Below are positions 45,439-57,400 of a stretch of 64,000 nucleotides of DNA, piece by piece; within the stretch, counting starts at the first letter, position 1; every line of letters begins with the position of its first letter. The position numbers and the translations under genes were made by a program. The stretch comes from Argopecten irradians (taxonomy: Eukaryota; Mollusca; Bivalvia; Pectinida; Pectinidae): positions 22,464,828 to 22,528,827 of the forward strand of contig NC_091141.1 in the NCBI RefSeq assembly GCF_041381155.1. Direction: 5' to 3'. The notes under the pieces are model-generated. The model was not told the origin of the DNA, did no database searches, and saw only the letters and a program-made list of their open reading frames with translations.

Positions 45439-48400
45439 CTAGGTCATTTTACAGAGGAAGCGTATCGGTAACATCTTAATCTCTCCGTGATCTGTCTTTA
45501 TTACTCCCTCTCCACCGTCTATACTCAGTAGTATACCAGTCAGCTCTCTCTCCTCGCTCAAAATTACCTTCGCCTGCAAGCAAAAAACACAAAATTTCAG
45601 AAAAACAATGCCTGCGACAATGTCTATTATAATCATAAAACCAGGTAAGAACATGCTTTCGAACACTTTAAAGAACATTTCAAATCTGACGAGTTGAAGA
45701 TCCAAAATATTTTTCATAGAATTTATTTCTAAAATCAGGATAGACATTGGTAACACTTTATGCCCCTCCACTCATAGGGGCATAAAAGCCCTAATCAAAA
45801 GAACTCGCCTGAACAACCTTCCTAGGCAATAGACACTAACAGTTTCACGAACATTCCTTGTCTTTAATATTCTCCATTGAAAAGCATTACAGAAATCAAT
45901 GAAAGCTCCTTAAGATTTTTTCTAAAACTTCTGTTATGCTTTTCTATGAAGAATTTTGTGTTAAGGAAAGGTAAGGACTGTTGTTGAAACTAGGCCCGGA
46001 ACAATAGCTAGGTGTACTATGCTGGATAACAAAAATGAATACAAGCAAACTAACTTCTGTGATACTTCGACTAAAGTATACAATGTATGTACACATATAG
46101 AGAAGTCAGAATGTGTCTGTCTATTTGACAAATGGCTCAAGAGCTGACACAAATCAGATTGAATAGCCTTTCTTAGTTAATAGTTCCTGTCTTAGTGACA
46201 AGTACTGGCAAATGACCAAGAGAGATCACCCACAACTCACCTTGTCGCCCTTCTCGGGTGGTACTGGCTCGAGATGATCACATGCCACGTTGACTGTCTT
46301 GTCTTCCTCTGCGATATACACTGAACACATTCCACCCTATAACATATGGTAAAGTTTTCTTACTTCATGTGTACAATTATAAACCCACATGTTTCCTACA
46401 CATTAGAACCTCAATAACTCAGAAGAACCATGGTAAAATTGGGAATATTCCAGTTAGGTTCTCTTGGATCAACATTATACATTGTAGCAGTACTATGATT
46501 TTAAACAGGATTACTAGAACATATCATTCACTCATTTTATCATTTCTCAAAGCTTGAGTTTCTGCACTTAAGGATTGTAAAAATTGAAACTTCTAATACC
46601 CGGTACTTATTCAATAAAATCTTACACTGAACAATTATTATCCTATATTTACAGTTTGCACTGACATGGACTCAATAACCATGCTTTCTGGTATTATCAT
46701 TATCAGTGTAGCACGGCGTGGCGATTCTATTGTTACGTGAATAGTTGATGGCGTAGCAACGCGGGATCATGACCCAACTATTGGCGGGACCCCACTTTTT
46801 GACTCGATTCCAATCAGCTGTTCAATCGAATTTGTTGACGTTGACAAAAAAAAAATGTGTATTTCAATAAAAGATATGCAATTGCCGCGGGAATTAATAA
46901 TATTCATTTACTTGAAAAACTGTAAATATGAGGAATAGATTTTTATTTTGTTGAGGTTATGAGGGTATAATGATAATGGAGCCCGTGTAAATTTTATGTA
47001 ACCCGGCTTTGCCGGGGTTACATAATTTACACGTGCTCCATTATCATTATACCCTCATAACCTCAACAAAATAAACATCTATTCCTTAATATTGATATAC
47101 TCACAGTAACACTTCTGATGGTTCCCGTCTGATATATAAGATTGGGATCGTCATGTGTTTCCCTGATTTTAACCTCAATCTCTGTCGTGTGCCAATCTGC
47201 CATACTGTGGTCCATCGCCATGCCGGGTGTCTGTGGGGTGTACGGTGCCCCTGGGGTCATAGGACTGTATCCCATGGGTGACGGACTGCTAGAGAATGCC
47301 CCAGGGGAGGGGGACGGCTGGTAACCACCTGGACTCGGTGTACTGCCAAAACCAGCTGGACTAGGTGCTGATGATGTAAAATGTTTCATTTCAAATTATT
47401 TTATTAAATCAGTAGATTTAACATGGATCGGGCAGCAGGCAAAAGCTATATATGCATGCTCCAAAATATATAATACATGTACACATTATTAGTGGATTTG
47501 ATTCTCAACAACGCTGGTCTATTTTTCTGCATTATGAATTTGACTTTTTTTTTCAATTGAGCTTAATTAACTTACTCTTCTTTTGTACTGAAGTAGGTCA
47601 TGTACAGTTTTATTATGTTAGAGTTGGAAATTGCTATGAAAACACATATTCAACAAAATCCTCTCACTTCAGTGAATATTCTGTTCCAATTTACAGTCAA
47701 ACCTCATTTGAAGATCAATTGTAAAACCAGAATTTTGAAAATTGATTAAACCGAAAACCACTTTATTTCAGGTTTTATACAATTATTTGCGAAACATTTG
47801 CATTTGTGTTCGAGCTATCTTGCACAATTAGTTGAAAATTATCTAGCATTTACAAAATAACAGAAAAGTAAATAAATTGAATAGAATTTACCTTGATAAC
47901 TAGCAGGAGAGGGGGAAGCTTGTCCATAGGGTGAGTAACTTGTCCCTGGGGTTTGGGGTGTGAAGGGCCCCTGAGGGCTGGGCGTGCTCTCTGGGTACCC
48001 TGGTGTTGCAGGGTTAGGGGTGTTGTAGTTGGCTGGGGATGACTCGTCAAAACTGTAGTCTTCAAATTCTGAATTCCTGTATTAAATACATAGATCATAC
48101 ATGCTTCAATCTTCAAATTCTAATATGTGTCTTCAGTTGATAATATTCCAAACTTCAAAATCTGAATTCTAATACTTCAAAAGTTCCACTAATAGATAAA
48201 TGCTTCAAAATATGAATTCGGAGAATTGCATGATAAACCAAGTTCAGCCTAAAAACTTTTTTTGCGGCTATTCAATTTCGCTTTTTCCATTTAAAAACAA
48301 GTTTACGAAGATTAACATTTGTGAATTCTAAAATTGAATGGAATGGTTTTTAACATAAATGATGTAGATGCTAAATCTCAGAGATAAACTTTCCGAACTT

Positions 48401-51400
48401 ACCTGGATAACAAAATTCACAAAAGTAAATCACACGTAAAAGAAAGTTGTTTTACAGTAGCCTGGACTTACCTGCTCGGTGTGTTTGGATTGGCTGGGTC
48501 CCAGGCACTAGCTCCGGGCGTCATACTGCCAGGCTCGTGAAGCGGCGTACGACTGCCAGGGGTACCATAGTGAGGTGTACGACTGCCATCGTGGAGAGGC
48601 GTTTGTGAACCATACATGGGTGTACGTGACCCATACATAGGTGTCTGACCTCCCATGTATGTTGGGGTCTTTCCGTATGATGAGGACAACCCACTTGGTT
48701 TGCCCCCTCTGTACAATAAAAACAAAAAAACAATCTGTACAATAAAAAACAATTAAATTGAAAACCAGAATGCACTGATATATATCTTATGCAGACATTT
48801 TCTCATAAATTTCTAAGTGATTTCATTTATAACAGCGATACCATTGTATAAATTATCATCATATTCGATTTATGCATTGTTCATAATATACAATGTACTA
48901 GAGTTCTGTTCTACCTAAAGAACCACTTGTATTGACAGGTATGTTATGCATGTAGATATTTAATTAATCTATTAACTCATTCACACCTATAGACTTATTT
49001 GACCTCTTCTAATTCCAAGACTGGAACAGTCCATTTACTATTTTCAGGGGTAAATGTTGAATATTAAACAGCAAGGCATGATTTGTTTATGTTTAACAGC
49101 CTATCTACAACCAGGATCATTTAGGGCCAAACTTTTATGATTAAACGAAAAAGTGGCAAAGTTAGTACAGAGGTATAGGTATACATACGTGAGAGTGGAA
49201 AGTCGGGTTTTATCCACGGAGATTGTCTTACAACTGGAATGTAGCTCAACACGAGCTGTTGAATCTGTGGCATCCTTTACAATACCAATATACCCTGGAA
49301 CAAACAATCCAGTAGTCCGCTAAACATGCCTATATTATTAGGTTTTTCTTAATTTTTTATTTGCTTTTGCCTAATTCAGCTTGCAGAACCTCTTAAAAAT
49401 ATGAAATCGTAGGACAGATTTAGCGACTGATCTTATGTCATCTCATCTCTACAATCAGCAAAGTGCATGGCTCAGAAATAATTTCAAAGAGGTGTAATAT
49501 TTTACTTAGCATAGAGATCTCACCTTTGAAAGGACCTTGAACAATCCTGACTGTCTGACCGATAAGTTCGCGATCACGTCGACTGAATCCCCCGCCCCCT
49601 CTACCTCGTCCAGGTGTGCCACTACCCGGAGTTCCCCCGCCCCCACTCGCTGGGTGGGCGGGGCTTGATAAGCGTGGAGACATAAAACCTGCCACTCCTA
49701 TACTTGTTGTTGATTGCTGCAAAGTACAACAGGTAAATAAACACACATACAGAAGGTAAACAATTCTAATCAGACAAGAAAATCTCTTCAAAAAAATTAC
49801 ATATTCCACAGCTAGCAATGATTGGAAATATTAGAAATAACGTATGTTGTTCAATCAGCTGGTTGAAAACTCTAATCGGGAAGAAATAAATGCAAAAGAA
49901 GTCTTCTTTCTGTCGTAAATTTTGCTTCATAGTATACAAATGATACTCAGAATTTTTCTATTTTTGCTCACAAAAAAATAACAGATTGCAAACTGATATT
50001 ATAAATATAATATGAAGACTTAGTGAAATTCATGACAGATACTCTATATATACGCAATAAGCATGCCCTCTCTCCGATGGACATAACTTGTACATTTGTG
50101 ATATTTACCTTGGCCCCTCCAGCTAATACCAAATGTCTTGTCCGACACACAAAGTAACCACCATTTTCTGTCATCATCCTTGACATAAGGAAAGCGTAAC
50201 TACGATATAAGTGCATGATTTCTCCTTGGCGACCCTGTAAATACAAATGATTTCTCCATAAGACAAAAAGATCTTAAATCTATTTCCCTTTTTCATCATT
50301 TGTAAAAGTGCTTAATAAATTTTCAAATACTTACTTCATTTGATCAGTTTGTTTAACACTTTGACCTTAAACATTTAATGAGTTTTAACTAATAATTAAC
50401 TAATAATGTTTTGCCTTTTAACAAGAATGGTCCATTAATGACCTTGACAATTTGACCTGTTTGACCTGAAATTCTCAGCAGGTCATATCAACCTCATCAT
50501 ATGGTTCCTCTAATACTCTATCACCTTGACCTTGAAAACTTCATCTACCTTAACTACCAAGGTACTTACCGAATGTGGACCATCAATGACCTTGACAATG
50601 TCCTTGACCTGTATATTGTTACTTTCTGAATCGAGAGCTACAGCATTCTTGGTGTCTTTTTTTCGTGTGACAGATTGTGGCTTCACATTCAGTACCTAGT
50701 CGGGCAAGGAAATATTATTAATCATAGTTCAACATAAAATAACCTGTCTTCTGTATAAACTTAATAACGACCTCCATAAAAGTTTTATGCAACAGAATTT
50801 TGGATGGCCTCTCAAAGTCAAAGCTATCATCATCAAACTTTTATTTACTGATAAAAGGTATTTTTATTAGAGAAAACAGTTATTATGATTAAACAGTGCT
50901 ACAATTTTCAGAAGGGCTAAATCACTGATTTTCACATTTTACAGAAATCTGGTCTAGATGATTCCGTACCTTGTTGTGCATACTGAGCACCTGGAAGTTC
51001 TCTTTCTCAAGTCTTACTATTGCCCCCATGGTCTGTGGACTACAAACAACAAACAAATCCTGGTGATAAATAACTCAATGGCTACATCCAGAATATTCTC
51101 ATAGAATATAACATATAGTTCAATAGTGTAATATAATATCCTTATTTTTCAACTAGAATTGCATGAATGCACAAGATACAACAGATGATATTTTGTAAAA
51201 ACCAGTCTCCTCTTTCTGTGATAGATCTGTCATCTGTCTGATTGTTCTGATATTTCAATTGGATTAACCCATTCACCCCTGAAGACACATAAAGATTCTT
51301 GTAGTTCTAAGCCTGGAACAGTCCATTTTTGAATTTAAGGGGTGAATGAGTTAATAATTGAATGAAACAAATGGAAAACAATGAAACAGTGATATATAAT

Positions 51401-54400
51401 GCTAAAATCTGAAGACTGAACTAACAACAATGTAATTCAGTTGACCCTACCACCTAATATAAGAAGTCATTAAGTAAAACTTTTATTTTAAATGAATATT
51501 CGTAATACTATTACCATACATCAAAATTATGAGGAAGTACTCACTCAAGCTGGACAAGGTCTCCAAACTGAAACTGGCCCATAGAGTCCACACCAGTCGC
51601 CATGTCAGCACATAGCTGTAAGTCTCGAGGCAAAACTTTGAGCTGTAAAATGAACAAAATTATAAGTAGAATTTTTATTATCAAAATATATCTATCAAAT
51701 CAGTATTGTTGATAGTTACTAGTATAACATTTTACAGAGTTTAGATTCACTGTTATCAAATTAACTTTCTCCTACTTAAAATCAGTCATGTTGACAACTT
51801 TCACCCATTTGCAGTACTGATAGCCTAACATTCAAACTGTTCCTCACAAGCATTAAAGGGACAATTCAGTCTAAGAGAACATTAAAATGTACATATATCG
51901 GAAAAAACCAGTTATGATGGAAATTAGATCAGTCGGCTTTACTGTGATATGCCTGAAAAGCCCATAGTTGTGACATATGTGTAGATGTTCAAACTCGCTT
52001 GCTGTCCGCCATTACACATTGTGGTCGAACTTCTTGTATGCCGAACCCTGTCCCTTGCTCGTAGAGTAATGCAACTTTTGTCTAGAACTGCTCAAATCGC
52101 TCTGACAGTAGTGTGTTTACCTTATTAGGTGAATTGTCTTGCCTAAAAACCATTTTATCACCTTCTCAGTGGTTATGTACCGGTATTGCATTTGTTTAAC
52201 GTGCGTGACTTTGGCTCGGGTTGGGTACAGCGTCCATTTGTACCTGCTTAATCGTATTGATCAACGATTTGATATTTCAACGATATTAATCAAAATACTT
52301 ACAATGATGTGGAATTTGTCAATATTTTATGTTATATGTTTCATAAGAAATGTAGAACAATACATTTATGCCATATTTTGCTTCTTGGTTATGTAAAAGA
52401 ATTAGCCTGAGTGAATTGTCCCTTCAAAAGATTTTTTTCAATAATTCTCACATTTTAGCATGATATAGATGAAATAAAGGGTTCTCAATGTCTTAATTCG
52501 TATATCTTGTGGATTGCTCATTGATGTGTTTCAATAATTATTATTAAACACATGCTAAATATCTCTAGGGAATACTCCAAGGAATCCGTTCAGGAACTAC
52601 AATATTAAACTAAAGACTGTTGATTCTTCTACATTATTTTTTGTTCACATTTTAGCAGATTTTCACAATCTAGTAGATCAAATAAGGGAAGAGAAAAATT
52701 CCAAATGAACATTCGGAATAAATTTGATAACCTTTCAGAGAAACAAATGTCTAAATTCATTCAACAATTTACCTCGTGCATGGTGAGATCAGAGAACAGA
52801 ACCACCATGTTATCCTCAACTCGGACGATCAACCCTGTGTCTCCCTCATATCGACCTGCTATCACTTTCACATGGTCTCCCATCTTGAAGTGTTTCTTGA
52901 GCTCGTGACAGGGAAACTCTAGGGGATCTTTGAGATCTTCGTGTTTGGGCATCATGGTTATTTTGTTACCATCGACGCTGATGACTTTACCCTGAAGATG
53001 TATCAACTCGCCCTCGCACACCTCCACCACGTCTCCCGGGATCAGGGTGTGATTTACGTCCCCGGCTGATTTCTCAGGGATCACTGACAGGGTCAAGGTC
53101 AACACAGATGTTTTAATTCGCGGGGGCAATATTTCACAGGTTCCTTTATGGAGCATATTCGCGGAAAAATTCAATTTCGCGTTATTTCCTATAATTTTTT
53201 GAACTGTTGTTCCAAGGTATGTCAACGACTTTTTTTTTTTAATTTCACATAATTTGGAATTTGCAGATTTCAGTGAAATGTAAATACAGCGAAATTTCTA
53301 GTATTATCCCCAATTAGTAATAAGCTTTGTTGTGATTGTACTATAAAATTTGAAGAAGTAGAAACCAAACAGATGTACATAACATAAAGGGAAGGGGCAA
53401 CCATATATAATACATGTATAACATTTTCTATTTTTGGGATTTAACTTCATATGGTATCTCCCTTCATCTCTGAAACTTACAATCATCTCCTCTTTCCACT
53501 CTCGGTTTAAAATTTCCAATATATTACAGAATTTAGTAATAACTCTCCATTAATCATTACAGAACCCTGTATAGTTTACTCAACCCCTCTTTGTGTCAGG
53601 GTTCTATGTACCAAGTATTATCAAAATCTGTCAAGTAGCTCAGGAGGAGTTCGCCGGATAAAGTTGTGTCTACAGACATTGGCCGGATAAAGTTGTGTCT
53701 ACAGACAGACGGACAACCTGATTCCGGTATGCCCCGCTAACTTCGTTGCAGGGGGTATAACTACTTTAACTCAAGGATACAATCTACTTCTGCTCCTTCC
53801 GGTTGGTCTTCAAATTTCTCCAGCTCAGCTAGTGTTGGTTTGATTCCTTCTGCAATGATTGCAGACATGGCAAAACTCTTGAATAAGAAGCCTTTTCGGC
53901 TATATCTGTTGTTCTCAAACAAAAGGAAGTCACCATCTGTTGTTACTTCACCACCGATCGCCCTGAAATTAGTGGATTATTACATATATGAATTTTGTCT
54001 TCTCTTGAGTTGCAAGTTATTGACAGAACCTGATTAAACTGGGTAATGTCATGATTTCTGAATTTCATTTCGTAATCATATAAATATCAAATTGGTCCTT
54101 CCCATCATATTTTGTTATAGAGGTGGATCAACATATATCATTGTCATCGAAAATAAACAAAATGCTGGACTTGCAACATTGAGCATCAGCAATATATGTA
54201 CCAGTAAAAAAAAAAAAAAAAAATTGGGCTTCAGCAATTACTTCTCTGTATGTTTCATAATTCTGACCTCACACTGACTTATATCGTACATAAACTAGAA
54301 TAAAACCATCTTACCTAACCTGGTCCAGATCAAATAGTTTTTGTCCTGGCCGTCTTTTCTTTTTCCGTTTCTCTGCATCCTGAAATATCATAAAGCTAGC

Positions 54401-57400
54401 ATCATTTTCTGTACAATGCTGATTTTGTTTCACATGAAACTTCTTCATTTCAGTATATTAAGGTTGTACATTATCCAACAATTCTTACATAAATCAGCAA
54501 AGAAAACAGACAGAACTGCGCTGCACATCATCTCTAGGTGATGCAAGTATTCAGCTCATCAAGTTATATTATCAGTTTGGCAGTAACTTACCACACAATA
54601 TAAATTCTCAGAAAATATCAATACATTTAATCTCTCGTTACCTGTGCATTTCGTAGCACTCCTCTTTGTCTGGTGTAGTCAATTCTCGGTATCAGTTTCA
54701 AATGCACAATATTTTGGGCTGGCTCCACAAAATCAACCTGTTTAGAGAAAAAAAGAAAACAAACTTTGGTTTAAATAACAAATCAATGACATCTATTTAC
54801 ACCCATATGCTATTGTCAGAAAAGTTGATAATATTGGTAACTTTACATTGATTAACATATTAATCTTTCTTACTGTATTGCGATATTCAAGTGAATTGAA
54901 TTAACATGAACCTGTTATTCCGTCTTTGCATATTACAGAGTTAGCTCCCTTGCGGGTAGGTATTGATTGTCAAGTCATTATTTTGTGAGCGCAATTCACA
55001 CAGTTTTCTAAGAAAAGTATCACGTTACGCTCGCAAACACATATCGTCACAATCAATACCTACCTATAAGGGCAGATAACTCTGTAATATGCAAATACAG
55101 AATAGTGAATAATTATCAAGTTTTTATCCTACAAACTAGGAATAAATATATAGCTATGGTCATTTAAAGACATGGTCATTTAAAGACCTGGTGGTCAGAG
55201 TTCACAGAGAAAACCACCGGCCAGTGCTTGATAACTGCCTCATTTTGAGTGCTATCACACCATCCAGAAATTGATGGCAGAATGTTGGACATCTGGACAA
55301 GACAGCCTTAACCCTTATCACTCACATTCTTCTCCTCTCCAATTTTGATTCCCTGTCACCTACCTGAGCGAGATCTTCCTTGTACAAGCCACGCTTTAGT
55401 CGTACCCACGCCTTTGCTTTGAGCATTGTAGATTCACGTACAATCTTCATGACGTCTGTCATTTCCTTGATCGGGACCATCTACAGGGACACAATTTCAA
55501 AATCATAAATTTTCATATATATGATTTATCTAGACTCTGTTACATTCAGTTTCCATGTATTCATATTATTTTACATAAATAAATAAAATTTATTTTCTAT
55601 ACTACTGTATATTGTTTATATAGCCATTATGGTGATTTCACAAATTCCTCATTGCACTTTTTCAACTTTTAGGCAACTTTTTCAAGATCATATTTGCACT
55701 CAAATTTTATTGCATCAAAATAAATACATTTAAAGTAAAATGACAAGAGATTTTTTTCTCCAGTAACTCCCTCAAAACTTTTGAGTGATCGTGTGACTAT
55801 ACCTGCTGGGACCACAGCCCCATGCGTAGATTTCCAATGCCTTCTATAGCCTGTTTGACATGAGTCTGTTTGAAAGCCTCAATATAAATATAACCTTTTA
55901 AGCTTTCCTTGGATATCACAGCCTTGATCTGGAGAGGCTAAAATACAAAATGTTTGGGTAAAATATCATCGCAAACAAAAATCCAGATACCTCATATTCA
56001 AGTAAATCTTTTAAATCCAAGATTTTTATATTAAAGTCTATCCAAATAGAAATGGAAAGCTTGGAATTATCTTATCATATTAACATCAACATGAACATAT
56101 CAAGATTTTTAAGAGACATTTTACAAAAGACTTCCAATACTTTACAACTTGATCAATATTTTCACTCAAAACAATAATGTTTTAAAGAAAATGAAAAATC
56201 TTATAAACCCACCAGTTTTCACTGACTTTGACAATGCATGGATGTTTAAATTTTTTCTAGAAGCAACAATGAAAAGGATTAAATTCAAGTTATTTCTGCT
56301 TCGGAGTGAATTTTATTTTTTTTTCTGCTAGATTATCTCCCTTAGATTAATCTTGAAGACATGAACAAAATGTACTTACTTCATCGGTAAACTGGTAAGC
56401 AATAAATTTTCGCATAAGCTGGATGGCAGTCTCACGTTCAAATCCAATCCGGCACTTGACAAGCCACAGATTGGGGTCCCTGCAATGACATTTTTGTTAC
56501 TATAGTTTCATTAAAGATTACAAAATTGTTTTAATACTTTGGCAAAACATTTCAAAATAATTGAACAAATATTGCATAAAGTATGTCTCAAACAAAAATG
56601 AAAATGATATAATATAGAGAAACCATAAAATAGTGTTCACATTTTTTTAGTCGGCATTTTAAAGAGATTCAAATTCAAGTTAAGAAAACTTGAGGCCTTA
56701 AAAATGTGAAGGGCACTTAGAGGGACAGGGTGTTTATTAGGTCAAATACAGTATTGGCATTAAAGTCTAAGATCAACCCAATGTTTAGATAAAATCATCA
56801 AGTCTATCATTAATTCATTTTATTATGATCTAACCTGCCATCAGACTACATTCTTCATTGATAAACAAATCCTCCAAGGATCTTAGTCAATTCATACAAT
56901 TAAATATCTTTAATGAAATTTAAAATCAGATGTTTTTGAATTATTTTTTTTTCATATGATGAAAATGTCACTACAGATTGTTGTATAGATGATGAAGCAC
57001 TTACTTTACACCTGGGAGTAAACCTTGTTGTGTGATTTCGTCGGACATTTCTGCTCCCTCTCCAAACCTCTCTGTGAGCGAGGAGTCCTCGTATTTCTGT
57101 CTGTAGTAAGCCTCAATTTCATCTTCTTTCTGTGACCTGCGAAATAAGAATGTATATCTTACACATTTTTAGCAGTAAAATAAAGTTTTTGTCGTTTTAA
57201 ACCACACAATACAATATCCATTACTCATTTGGGGAAAAAGCAAAACAATATTCTATTTTAGGCAACATTCATAATGATAGGGTGGACGTGAACATCATTT
57301 TTTTTTTTAAATTACTTGTATGGGAATCAAAAACTTATAGCATGAACAAGTTCTCTCTTAAAATTTTGAAGTCTTTTTCATTGAATTACTGAATTATTCT

